From: Closterium sp. Naga37s-1
Taxonomy: Eukaryota > Streptophyta > Zygnematophyceae > Desmidiales > Closteriaceae
Assembly: GCA_947471745.1 (NCBI GenBank)
Contig: CANJKZ010000068.1
Location: forward strand, 958,501 to 1,022,500
Direction of reading: 5' to 3'
DNA length: 64,000 nucleotides
The translations under genes were made by a program, and so were the position numbers. Positions 31,837 through 42,348 of the stretch are shown one piece after another; position 1 is the stretch's first letter; the number at the start of each line of letters is the position of its first letter. The notes under the pieces are model-generated. The model saw only the letters and a program-made list of their open reading frames with translations, was not told the origin of the DNA and made no database searches.

Positions 31837-32446
31837 GGCCCTGTTCGGTAGCCTTCCAGTCACACTGGGCGCACTCGAACTGGGGAAGCCTACGATTTGT
31901 TTTGTAGCCTCGGGCCTCCACTCACACTGGAAGGAAGTCTCGTCCGTATTTGCAAGAAGTTACCATGTGTTTATGAAGAAATTTCCAGAACATTTTTCCA
32001 CTTCTGTACGAGGCTGCCCGATCAACAAACAAAAAATCAGCCCGACAAATAGAAACCCCTCGATATGGAAAAATGAAAAATATGAACGGGCACGATCTCT
32101 CACCTTTGAACAAACGGATCAAAATGTATTAATTTGACCCAAAAAGACACTAACGAGACGTATACCCTTCAGCATGCCACTCGGAGCAGGCCTGCCTGGG
32201 TGGAACTAGAAAGCAGAAATGGGTTAGAGTTTCACTGATGGTCGAGTTTGCCTGTGCTCGCAATTTCGTAGTAAGTGTCCTCGCCCTCACTCTGTCTGGG
32301 TTTCTTACGCGTTCGGAAGCCAAGTCACACTGGGCAGGTCTGGTGTTCTAATAACGATTTGGTGGGCTTTAACAGGGTTCGAATTTGGGCGAGGAAGATC
32401 CCCCGTACCAGCCGCAGTATGACTTGCTGGGCTACCGAACAGGGCC
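31837..32446. mobile_element. Harbinger/Tourist-like MITE, 610 bp
   Basis: Perfect 17-bp terminal inverted repeats GGCCCTGTTCGGTAGCC (31837-31853 and inverted at 32430-32446) extend imperfectly to about 35 bp. The 3-bp sequence TAC is duplicated at 31834-31836 and 32447-32449. The copy of this region near position 1660 lacks the insertion, giving a natural empty site. GGCCCTGTTCGG-type ends with 3-bp duplications are typical of PIF/Harbinger MITEs in plants. No transposase inside; short CAAGTCACACTGGGC repeats occur near both ends. Confidence 0.85.
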
Positions 32447-32547
32447 TACATGATCCGAAATCACTGCTCCTTTCTCTGCTAGCTTCCAAGAGCAGATGGC
32501 TCCATCTAAAGAACTCTCTACAATACTATAGAATTCGTGAATCTTCC

Positions 32548-32827
32548 TCTTATGAGTTGTCAAAGAAAGTGCGCAGGCAAACGAATAACGAGACTGTGAT
32601 TAACTGATCTGAGAATGCAATGCAGGCACAGATTAATGTAGGGACTAGCCTAGCTAGGAGGGAACCTCGGACGAGCGAGGTTGGGTGCAGGTTTGGCGAT
32701 GGGAAAATGCCGAAGGCGACGCGAGGAGCCTCGGCAGCATTGAAATCGGCCGAACGTGCGAAGTCCGAAAATCGGGCTGTACGCAAAGCAGTCAACCCCG
32801 ATAAGGAATTCGGGAAAATTTCTTACA
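32548..32827 (-). repeat. gypsy1 3' LTR
   Basis: 280 bp, ...CTTACA end; shares GGGACTAGCCTAGCTAGG and GGTTGGGTGCAGGTTTGG with the 5' LTR. Confidence 0.93.
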
Positions 32828-35800
32828 CCACCCCCCCCCCCGGTCAATATCCGAAACACGCCTGCGCGCCAAGTAATCACCAACAAGTGACGAGGCGTCC
32901 AGCGAGTCGAAGTGCACCCACGTGTTGTCTTCACTGGTGCGATCGGTCCAATGGACTAGGAAATCCACGTGGCGAACTCGTTGGGCCAAAATTTTCGAAG
33001 GGTCAAGAGTTGGCACCGGGACAGATCGTGCAGTTGGGGCAGCTTGTTGCCTCGCGATGTCAGTTGTGGCTGGCACGAATTTGCGAAGCAGGCTGACGTG
33101 GAAGGCGTCATGAATGCGCCAGTCGTCGGGTAGCAGTAGCTTCGCGGTGACAGGTGTCACAATCTTGATAATATTGAATGGCCCACAAAATCGTGGCCGT
33201 AGTTTCGACGGGCCGGGCAGGTGCAGGTTCTTCGTGTCAAGTAGCACTAGTTGCCCAGTGGTCAAGACGAGTTCCCGGCGTAGAAGGTCGGTGTATTTGC
33301 GGGAAGTGATATTCGCCTTGCGAATTGCATCTGCGGCTTTTTCTCGGGCTTCCTGAAGTTCCGTCACAAAGGTTTGTGACCCCGGGACTGGGTTGTCGAG
33401 AGAATTCGCTGTAGGAACCGTCAGGTCCATCCCGTAATTCAGGAAAAACGGGGAGTGATTAGTCGTGCTGGACGGCGCGTTGTTGAAGGCGAACTCCTAC
33501 ATGGCGAGAGATTCTTCCCAGCGGGCAGGGTCGGGGCAGTTTGCCCTGATCAGCTGCTCCATGGTCTGATTGGTCCGCTCGGTCTGGCCGTCCGTCTGTG
33601 GGTGATATGCTGATGAGAACTGTAGTTTCGTGCCGTACTGCGCCCACGTCTCCTTCCAGAATTTCGATGTAAACTTCGGATCTCGGTCGCTGATGATCGC
33701 CGAAGGAATGCCGTGCAGTCGCACGACCGTCGAGATGAAGAGGCGCGCAGTTTCTTCGGCTGTGATTGTTGTTCGGCATGGGGCAAAGTGCGCCATCTTT
33801 GTGAAGTGATCGACGACGACGAGTACAGCGTCGATGCCGGACGGCCCAACTGGCATCCCCATGACAAAGTCCATTGTCACCTGCTGCCACGGTCGTTCGG
33901 GTGGCTCGAGGGGTTGCAGCAACCCAGCTGGTCCTTGACGTGTCGATTTCATGGCTTGGCACACCCTGCATGAGGACACATATCGCTGCACGTGGTTAGA
34001 GGAGCCAGGCCAGTAATATTGGCGGTGCAGTAATTTCTGGGTTTTGTCAACCCCGAAGTGTCCGGAGAAGTTCGAATCGTGGACCTGTTGGATAAGGAGT
34101 TCACGCAGCAGCCTGTAAGCGGGAACCCAAATCCGGTCGGTTCCGACTTTTTAGGTAATAGTCCCCTTTCTTTGTCGTGGCCTGCTGATGGTTCCCAATC
34201 GTGAAGAACGGGTCCGTAGTGTAGCCATGGGTGACTAGTCCGGTAAGTAACGGGTTCGAATGGGTGTTGAGTACTGCAGCGGATTGTACTGTCGGTCGGG
34301 TCAGGGCGTCGGCGATGTTATTCGCCCCTTTCTTGTACGTGATGCGGTAGATGAAGTGGCTCTCCATGTAGTCCAGCCATCGAATTTGTCACGGGTTGAG
34401 GTTGGGCTGGGCTTGCAGGTACTGTAGGGACTTGTGGTCTGTGCGAACAGTGACGTCGGCGCCCACCAAGTAGCAGCGCCACTGTTTGAACGCATGTATT
34501 ATGGCGAGCATCTCCTTGTCGTGGATCGGGTAGTTGCGTTCGGCTACCTGCAGCTTGCGTGATTCGTAGGCGATCGGCCGCAACCCGTTCCCGAAGTCTT
34601 GGAGTAGCACAGCTCCGATGGCGAAATCTGAGGCGTCGGTGACGAATTCGAACGGCTTCGATGGGTCGGCGATGCGCAGTACAGGAGGGGAAACGAGAAA
34701 ATTCTTCAGTTCCTGGAAAGCCGCTTCTGCCTCCCCCCCCCACACAAAATTCCTGTCCTTGTGCATCAAGTCGGTCAGCGGGCCGGTTATCCCCGCCATA
34801 TTCGGGATAAACCGCCTGACGTAATTCACGAATCCGAGAAAACTCTGAAGTTCCGTGACATTCGTCGGGGACTTCCACTCCTGTATGGTCTTGATTTTCG
34901 CCGGGTCGATTTTAATGCCGTCGCGTGAGATGACGTGCCCCAAAAACTCCAACTCCTGCTAAAAAAACTCGCACTTAGAGTCCTTGGTGATGAGTCGGTT
35001 CTCCTGCAACCGCTTAAACACTGCATCCAGGTCGCGGAGGTGCTGCTCCCTTGTCTTGCTAAAAAACATGATATCGTCCAAGTAGACGATGACACATCGG
35101 TCTAGAAGATCCCAAAAAACCCTGTTCATGGTGAGTTGAAATGTCGAAGGCGCGTTCGTGAGGCCGAAAGGCATCACTGTAAATTCGTAACTCCCGTAGC
35201 GTGTGCGAAACGCAGTCTTGTGACAGTCGTCGGCGAAGACTCGAATCTGGTGGTAACCGCCACGTAACTCAATTTTCGAGAAATAACGAGCGCTGTGAGG
35301 TTGGTCGAGGAGGTCGTCGGTGCATGGGATTGGGTAGCGAGACTTGATGGTGACCCAGTTCAGCGCGCGATAGTCGATGCATATGCGAAGCCCGCCGTCT
35401 TTCTTCGGAGTGAACAAGATCGGTGCAGCGAATGGAGATGTGCTGGCCCGAATGAACCCTTTCTCCAACAGTGCGTCAATTTGACTTCGCAGCTCCTCGA
35501 GTTCCGGCTAGGTCAACCGCCACTGTGTCCAAACATTCGGCTGCACGCCAGGTTCCAGCTGGATTTTGTGGTCCTCAGGTCTCTCGGGTGGCAGTCCAGG
35601 TGGCAGGTCGTCGGGGAAAATGTCGGGGTACCTCCGAATCAGCTCCGCTAAATCCGGTGGTACAGCTGCACACAGCTTCTCGATGTCCTTTCCGTCGGTG
35701 TCAACTGCCAACTCGCGTAACTCGCGTAAGCAGACAGCGAACAGCTGCGCGCCCCTGTTGAAGTGGCGAGCTATAGTGATGGCTTTGACGCACGGGGCTT

Positions 35801-36248
35801 GGATGTAGTCAGATGTCCATGCAGGCAGCTTAATTAGCCCCTCGTGCTTGTTGATGCTGCACGATCCCGTTCTCCAGTCGATGACGGGGTTGTGCCGTCG
35901 CAGCCAATCACGTCCCAGCAGCACATCGTAGCCGTCCAGTGTCGTCGCGAGGAAATTCATGCTGAAGCCAAAATCGTCGTCGTATTCGATCCTGACCGTC
36001 CGTGTTTCTTCCGTTATCGCCAGAGGTGTCCCATCCACGAGGCGGGCGTCAATTTCGGGCAGACACCTGTCAAGTTGCAGCTTGCATTTTTTTGCGCTCG
36101 CCAAGTCGAAGAGGCTATGGCTGGCCCCTCCGTCGACGAACATTTTCAAGTTATTTTTCAACACCTTGCCAGCGACCAGCACAGGGTGATCCACATGGGT
36201 ATCCCCGTTCTTCGGCCGAGTGCGATCGATTGCATGAATCGGAACCAC
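32792..36248 (-). pseudogene. gypsy1 pol: protease, RT, RNase H, integrase, chromodomain-like
   Basis: Protease reads FVDGGASHSL in place of the common D-T/S-G-A, followed by VLLGRDWL. A TAG at 35508-35510 replaces a Gln before PEL at the start of the reverse transcriptase, which has PFAAPILFTPKKDGG, RYPIP, PFGLTNAPSTFQ and the catalytic YLDD. TAG at 34959-34961 and TGA at 34389-34391 interrupt the RT-RNase H region (FVTDASDFAIGAVL, RTDHKSLQYL). Integrase (33497-33991) has a C-x-V-C zinc end, MDFVMGMP, SDRDPKFTSKFW and HPQTDGQTERTN. After a TAG at 33497-33499 the tail (32792-33430) includes a GPF strand and FLVHWTDRTSEDNTWV, a degenerate chromodomain as in chromoviruses. Stops make the polyprotein non-functional. 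Confidence 0.92.
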
Positions 36249-36307
36249 GACTCGGTGGGGATGGTGGGGCTCGGGCGACGGAGCACAGTAAGTAAAGGGC
36301 CCGCTAA

Positions 36308-37341
36308 TTACTGACTCTTCCCATTTCCCTGCTCCTTCCTGTCGTTCCTCGTCAGCGGTGTTTTCTCATGGCAGTCTTTCATATAGTGACCCGTCTTCCC
36401 ACACCGGTAACATGGTCCCTTAGGAAGGCGGTCGGGTGTATGGTCGGCGTTGATCGTGGCCCGATGGGTCTGGCCATGAAAGCGGTTTCTATCCCTGGAA
36501 GCTGCTCTCGCGTACTGCATCAGCGCATCTGTTGACTCCGCCAGCCGTACTGCTTCAAGAAATGATGTCGGGCGGCCCTTGCAAGTATCTCGTATTTGAG
36601 GCCGCTGATATATTTATCCAACCGCTCAGCTTCCGACATATCATCAACTTGGTCGGCGAGGCCCATAAATGACGCCGTGTAGTCTTGGACAGAAGCCATC
36701 TGCGACCATGCACGCAGCTTCATGCGAGCTTGCTCCGATGCGGATACGTGCTCGAAGCGATCTCGTAAGGCTGCGCCCCACTCCTTCCACGTGCGTATCA
36801 TGGTCACTCCGAAGATTGATTGTGCCACTTGATTAGTCACTGTTGAGGTCCTTTCTGCCACATGCGTCATACCTGTCGGCGTCCTCGTTTCCAAGGTTCG
36901 GCGCCACCATTCAAGCGCCGCACCTCGAAGAAGCGAAACCGCGTAATTAATACGCGTGGCGTCGTCATTAACTCTTGCTACAGTGAAGAAGGCCTCGACC
37001 CCGAACAGCCACCCCTTTACTGTAACTTTCTTGTCCGTAGGATTAAACGGGGGCGGGTTGATGGGTTTTATCTTGATCGTCGTTACTGCAACTGGTGCTG
37101 CTGCCGCTCGCTGCGTGTCTTCCTCTTCGAAGTCACGTGTGAGCGCGTCCAAGGGATTGGTCACCGCTTGACTGTTGCCCTTGCCTTCGTCATCGGGCGA
37201 CACCTGACACGCTTCACCTCGCGTCTGGCGCAGCTCGGCGTTTTCTTCACGCAGTGTTGTCACTTCCGCCATTAACGATTTCATGCCCTCTTGGATCTCT
37301 GCCACTTGCGCCATCAACCTGTTAACCGCCTCCTGATCCAT
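36308..37341 (-). pseudogene. gypsy1 gag with zinc knuckle, frameshifted
   Basis: Likely start is the ATG at 37341 (MDQEAVNRLMAQ), followed by a coiled-coil-like segment (MKSLMAEVTTLREENAEL) and a gypsy gag core (GWLFGVEAFF, ALEWWRRTLE, WKEWGAALRDRF, VQDYTASFMGLADQ, LDKYISGLK). Near 36585 a one-base shift moves the reading to the frame that contains the CCHC knuckle CYRCGKTGHYMKDC (about 36373-36414). Gag would form the particle and bind RNA. The knuckle is intact; the shift separates it from the core. Confidence 0.88.
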
Positions 37342-37541
37342 GTACCTAGCGCTACGTCTGGTGGGCAATCGGGTATCCGTGGCCTTCAGGCAAGTGAAAA
37401 CACGAGCTATCGGAGTCGGGCAGGATTGAATTAACAATCCCTGCAGCCAACCGTCGTGTAGTCACTAAACCAGCCACACCCGTGCCACCAAACTACCCTC
37501 GGAAAAGCGGGGTGAACTAGGAAAGTAGCTCTGATACCAGG

Positions 37542-37805
37542 TGTTATGAGTTGTCAAAGAGAGTGCGCAGGTAAACGAGCTAGGGACTGAGAATACAATG
37601 AAGGCACAGACTAATGTAGGGACTAGCCTAGCTAGGAGGGAACCTCGGACGAGCGAGGTTGGGTGCAGGTTTGGCGATGGGAAAATGCCGAAGGCGACGT
37701 GAGGAGCCTCGGCAGCGTTGAAATCGGTCGAGCGTGAGAAGTCCGAAAATCGGGTTGTACGCTAAGCAGTCAACCTTGATAAGGAATCCGGGAAAATTCC
37801 TTACA
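37542..37805 (-). repeat. gypsy1 5' LTR
   Basis: 264 bp, TGTTATGAG...CCTTACA; followed by TSD CTTCC at 37806-37810. Confidence 0.95.
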
Positions 37806-37948
37806 CTTCCAAACCAAATGGTACAATAAGATATGGGAAAAATAGACGTAAAATATAAAACTTTCTCCACTTTATGATATGATTCTATCACTTTATATTT
37901 CATGTGACTAGTTCTAAAATCGTAAATATCAGATATGAAATTGCACAT
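37806..37948. other. Short A/T-rich host remnant between gypsy1 and gypsy2
   Basis: Holds the TSD of gypsy1 (37806-37810) and of gypsy2 (CACAT, 37944-37948). No gene. Confidence 0.85.
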
Positions 37949-38275
37949 TGTAAGGAATTTTCTTGATATTCCTTAGCGCGCCCTGCAACATCGCGTACAA
38001 CAGCAGCCGTTGTTCGCCCGTTACTGCTAACGGGGCTTCGCCGACTTCGCGCGCACTGTTTCACCAAACCTCGCACTGCTGGCCCGGCCGTGTCGGCCTA
38101 CGCTTCGGGACTAGCCCAAGCCTCGCTGCCAGCGTAGCACTAGCTAGCTCGCACGCACCGCGTTACCGTTTGCATGTTTCGCGTATAAATGTTCGCTCAT
38201 GTCTTCGCTCACATTTTGTATTCGTTTGACACCTTAGTGCAATTCTCGCTACTTCAATTCATTGCACCCGTAACA
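37949..38275 (+). repeat. gypsy2 5' LTR
   Basis: 327 bp, TGTAAGG...CGTAACA. TATAAAT at 38184-38190 is a good promoter TATA box, about 90 bp before the LTR end. Confidence 0.96.
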
Positions 38276-38458
38276 CTTAGTATCAGAGCCTCTTTCTTTT
38301 CGGACCGCGCATCTCCGCACCCCAGGAAATCAACTTTTGATTTTTCACTCAAAGGGACTAACGCGCCTTAGCCCCTAGGAGCCGCTGTCCTCGCGTTCAC
38401 TCGTAAACGCGTGCAGCCACGATTGCGCCTAGACTAAGCCGAGCCGACGCCCTTCAGA

Positions 38459-39586
38459 ATGGCTGAACACATCGACGTCACTACTCTCACGCAGGAGCGT
38501 TTGAACGAACTGCTGCAGCAACTTCGCGAAAGCTCTGAAGAAATTGCGGCGCTGACGGCAGAACGTACATCCCTGCAAAATGACGTCACACGAGCACAGC
38601 AAGCACAATCTCAAGCACCTGGCACTCCGGAACAGCCCGCACCACAGACATCGCAACATGGGAGCGTGGTGCAAGCCACGAGCGCGGCCAGTGATGGCGT
38701 CGTCCGCCACGACGGAGACGACGACCACGGCACGACACACCCCGAAGCGACGAATGCGGCCAGAAGTCAGCCTCGAGTCACAATTTCTGTGCCGGCCGAC
38801 GAATCAGCTCTACCGTCGCCGATGCCGTTGAAGCCGCAGCGTCCGCCATGCTTTGACCCGAGTCAGTGGGGTGGTCCTACCGTTCAGGCGTAGCTATTCA
38901 CGTTGAATGTCTTCTTCGACGCGAACTACGTCTCGGAGGATACGGCGAAGTTTTGTTATGTCGTGTCGTTGCTGCAAGGACCCGCCATGGACTGGTGGCG
39001 TGTCATCGTCACAAAGCCGGTGGACTATGCGACTCTATCGAGACGGGAAGGACAAACCGGACCCTGGGCGCCGTCGTATTTCGTGGAGGTGCCCCAGTAT
39101 CGCACGTGGGACGCGTGGTGCGCAGGTCTGCGCACTTGTTTCGAGCCAATTGCGGCCTCGATCGCGGAGCGACAGAAGCTCCGCACTTGGCGCCAACTCG
39201 GTTCCGTCCAGGACTACACGAGCGGGTTTCTGGCGCTATGCGAGCAAGTGGGTTACATGCACGAGAGCGAGCGCATCGACCGCTACATCGGCGGCCTGAA
39301 GAGGGACATCGCTCAGGAAATCCAGCTTTGCGGTGTCACCGAATTTCAAGAAATTCTCGCTATGGCGGAGAAACTTGACTTCTTTCGCCGACCGAGACCG
39401 GGGTCCTACGGAAGCAGCAACTGGGGACATCGGTCTCGTGGGACGAACGAGGGCGCTACGATACGTGCCGTCGCCGCAAATGCCGCTGCCGCACCGTTGA
39501 AAGGGCGCTGCTTTGCGTGCAATCGGCCGGGACACCGTAAGAGCGAATGCCCGGAAAACGCTGCGGGAAAGGGGGAAAATGAGTAG
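38459..39586 (+). pseudogene. gypsy2 gag with zinc knuckle, one nonsense codon
   Basis: Starts at the ATG at 38459 (MAEHIDVTTLTQERLN), with a heptad-like N-terminal helix (LLQQLRESSEEIAAL). A TAG at 38891-38893 interrupts an otherwise open frame that continues with FFDANYVSEDTAKF, GPAMDWWRV, WDAWCAGLRTCF, VQDYTSGFLALCEQ and the CCHC knuckle CFACNRPGHRKSEC. The frame ends at a TAG (39584-39586), followed in the same frame by another TAG at 39626-39628 before the protease. Both of these are followed by CAG. Either they are decayed Gln codons or the first is the real gag stop. Confidence 0.9.
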
Positions 39587-39688
39587 CAGAAACAGACCAA
39601 GCAGCAGGGAAACGCTGGGAGTCAGTAGCAGGCGGGCCCTCTACTGACAGGTTACGCCGCCTCGCCCGACCCAACCGACACTCACCGA

Positions 39689-41381
39689 GTGATTGTGCCG
39701 GTTCACGCAATCGACCACACCCGGCCGAATAAGGAGGGTACTACGGTAGACAAGACCATATTGCTTAGTGGGAAAATCGGGACAGACTTAGTAAAAATCT
39801 TCGTAGACGGAGGGGCCAGCCACAGCCTTATCAACACTGCCACAGCACGAAAACTGAGACTGCCACTGGACAGATGCTTACCTGAGATCGACGCAAGACT
39901 GGTCGACGGCACGCCACTGGCGATACAGGAACGTGTGGACCGGGTTCGGATTCGATGCGGGGGTTACTTCACGTTTAGCCAGGAAATGCTCGCAGCGACC
40001 CTCGACGGAACCGACATTTTACTCGGTCGTGATTGGCTGCGACGACACAATCCGCGAATCGACTGGACGACGGGTGACTGCACCGTGCGAGTGAACGGTA
40101 ACAACATCGCCTTACCTCGCTGGGGCTCGCCTGAGTCTTCGTCGGTGCGTGTCAACGCGATCACGATGAAACGCGCCGTAGCTGCAGGAGCTGACGTGTA
40201 CGCGGTTGACATTCGGGAAGCCGAGGCAGCAGACAAAGGGGGGGATTTACAGAAACTGCTAGCCGATGTACCGGGTGATCTGGCAGAACTGTTGAAGCAG
40301 TACAGTGACATTTTCCCAGACGACCTACCGACGGGACTGCCACCTCAGCGACCGCACGACCACAGGATAGACCTAGAACCGGGGGCATAGCCAACAGTAC
40401 AGCGACAGTTCCGACTGACCCAACCCGAATTGGATGAATTAAGGAAACAGCTGGATTACCTGCTTGAAAAGTTCATTTGCCCTAGTTCGTCGCCTTTCGC
40501 AGCACCGATACTGTTCACACCGAAAAAGGATGGGGGATTTCGCATGTGCATAGATTACAGAGCACTGAACAGGGTTACCATCAAATCCCGTTACCCCATC
40601 CCGCGAGCCGACGAACTGATCGACCAACTGCGCACAGCCCGGGTTTTCTCGAAAATTGACCTTCGGGGAGGTTACCACCAGATTCGCGTCAACCCACCCG
40701 ACTGCCCCAAGACAGCCTTCCGAACACGCTACGGATCCTTCGAATACACGATCATGCCCTTCGGACAGACCAACTCCCCCGCCACATTTCAAATGACCAT
40801 GAACGAAACCTTCCGCCCGCTTTTAGATAAGTGCGTCATCGTTTACCTTGACGACATCCTCATTTACAGCCCCGACAGAGCACAACACTTACAGGACATC
40901 GAAGCAGTTTTTAAGATACTGAGTGAGAACCGTCTACTTACCAAAGCGTCCAAGTGTGAGTTTTTACAGGACCGACTGGAGTTTTTGGGACACATTATTT
41001 CAGCCGCAGGAGTGGAAATATACCCGAAAAAGATCGCGACGATCCAAGCATGGCACGCGCTAACCAACTTGACCGAGTTGCAGAGTTTTCTGGGGTTCGT
41101 CAACTACGTGCGCCGGTTCGTCCCCGACATGGCGAAGCTGACTGCCCCGTTGACCGACCTGCTGAGGAAGGGGGCTGAGTACACGTGGGGGGAGAAAGAG
41201 CAAGCTGCCTTCTCGGCCCTCAAAAATATTTTGTGCTCGCCGCCTGTACTTCACATCGCAGATCCGCACCGTCCGTTCGAGCTCGTCACCGACGCTAGCG
41301 ACATCGCTGTGGGAGCAGTACTGTTGCAGGACTTTGGGAACGGCCTCCAGCCAATCGCGTACGAGTCCCGCAAGCTTCGCC
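39689..41381 (+). pseudogene. gypsy2 pol, 5' part: protease, RT, start of RNase H
   Basis: Protease has FVDGGASHSL and ILLGRDWLRRHN. A single TAG at 40388-40390, where gypsy1 has a Gln (GVQPNV), separates it in frame from the reverse transcriptase (PFAAPILFTPKKDGG, RYPIPRADEL, YGSFEYTIMPFG, VIVYLDDILIY near 40837-40869). The beginning of RNase H follows (ELVTDASDIAVGAVLLQDFG, YESRKL). At 41381 the frame is cut by the TRIM2 insertion. It resumes in phase at 50479 after removal of the insertion and one copy of TCGCC. Confidence 0.93.
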
Positions 41382-41524
41382 TGTCAGACTTAGCAGGCAG
41401 AAACAGAAATGAGAAAATGAGGGGTTGCACTAGCAGTAGTTGGCATACATATAGGAAACCCTAATTGGGTTGTACTCGCTATAGAGTGCCCCACTGCAGG
41501 CTAGACAACAATAACATTCTGACA
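41382..41524 (-). repeat. TRIM2 3' LTR
   Basis: 143 bp, TGTCAGAC...TTCTGACA; contains AAACCCTAATTGGG. Confidence 0.92.
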
Positions 41525-42010
41525 CACCCCCATAGCCAAAGTGGGGTGTAATCAGCACTATGAGCAGGCATAACAATAGTTCACAATTATAAGCAAAGCT
41601 AGAGGCGATCACAGAGGGCAAGTGAGGAGGAGGAGGGACTGTGAGGGGAGAGAAGATTGGAGACGATAGCTAAAGCTGCAGACACACGGGCAACAGGAGC
41701 GCGCACACAGTGGCTACCGGGACAGCGCCCCGGACTACTGGAGTAACTGGCTCGGCGGCTACGAGGAGCGGCAAGAGCAACGGACCCACGGACGACAGGC
41801 ACAGCAGGCTCTCTGGGCTACCGAGAGCACGACGGCTCCGAACTACTGGCGCTGCAGGCGACACAACGGCAGCCTCCACGCAACCTCCCTCGACCGTCCC
41901 ACACCCCTCTCACACACCCCCTGCTGAAACCCTAGCTCCACTCCCATGGCACCCTCCCTTAAACCCTAAACTCGGCTCCCACACACCCACCCCCCTCAGC
42001 GGCAGCTGCA

Positions 42011-42141
42011 TGTGAATCAAGAAAACAGGAAATGAAATGACTAAGTGAAAGTTGGGTACAAAAAGGCAAACCCTAGGCAACTGTACCCCATATGTGCTAC
42101 CCCACTATAGCCTACAGTAGCTATGTCATATAACTCTGACA
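42011..42141 (-). repeat. copia2 3' LTR
   Basis: 131 bp, TGTGAATC...CTCTGACA in plus orientation; telobox AAACCCTAGG; identical to the 5' LTR. Confidence 0.97.
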
Positions 42142-42248
42142 CACCCCCATAGGCAAAGTGGGGGAGAACAAGGGGTCACAAGACCAGTCAAGCAAAGCAA
42201 AGCAAGCTCAGGGTGGATCACAAAGTCACCACACATTCCGAGCACAAG
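42142..42248 (-). promoter_or_regulatory. copia2 3' UTR: polypurine hairpin and conserved box
   Basis: In element sense the 3' LTR is preceded by CCCCCACTTTGCCTATGGGGG, where CCCCCA pairs with TGGGGG and the G-run is the presumed plus-strand primer. About 65 nt upstream (42206-42248) is a box reading GGTGACTTTGTGATCCACCC with flanking GCTCGGAATGTGT and TGAGC. The box recurs in TRIM1 (4440-4482), copia1 (16621-16664) and copia3 (59149-59188) although their LTRs are diverged. Confidence 0.75.
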
Positions 42249-42348
42249 TTCAAGGCCACAAGGCCAGTTCACATGCAGGATTACATATATATATAAGGCT
42301 AGACAAGCAAGAGCAGGAGTATATATATATGCAACAGTACAAACAAGG

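Larger units (their letters stand above)
32548..37805 (-). mobile_element. gypsy1: Ty3/gypsy chromovirus-like element, defective
   Basis: LTRs at 32548-32827 (280 bp) and 37542-37805 (264 bp) differ by an indel near 32590 and several substitutions. CTTCC is duplicated at 32543-32547 and 37806-37810. The left LTR starts TC instead of TG, apparently a point change. The primer-binding site TGGTATCAGAGC (minus, 37528-37539) lies two bases inside the right LTR; a run of 11 G plus TGG (minus, 32828-32842) is the polypurine tract. Order gag, protease, reverse transcriptase, RNase H, integrase, chromodomain-like tail identifies Ty3/gypsy. Several nonsense codons and a gag frameshift make it dead. It is inserted in the second copy of the duplicated segment. 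Confidence 0.95.

Noticed and set aside
32375..32400. B-box-like AGGGTTCGAATTTGG as a tRNA or SINE
   Set aside because: It lies inside the MITE, and no A box or tRNA fold is visible upstream.
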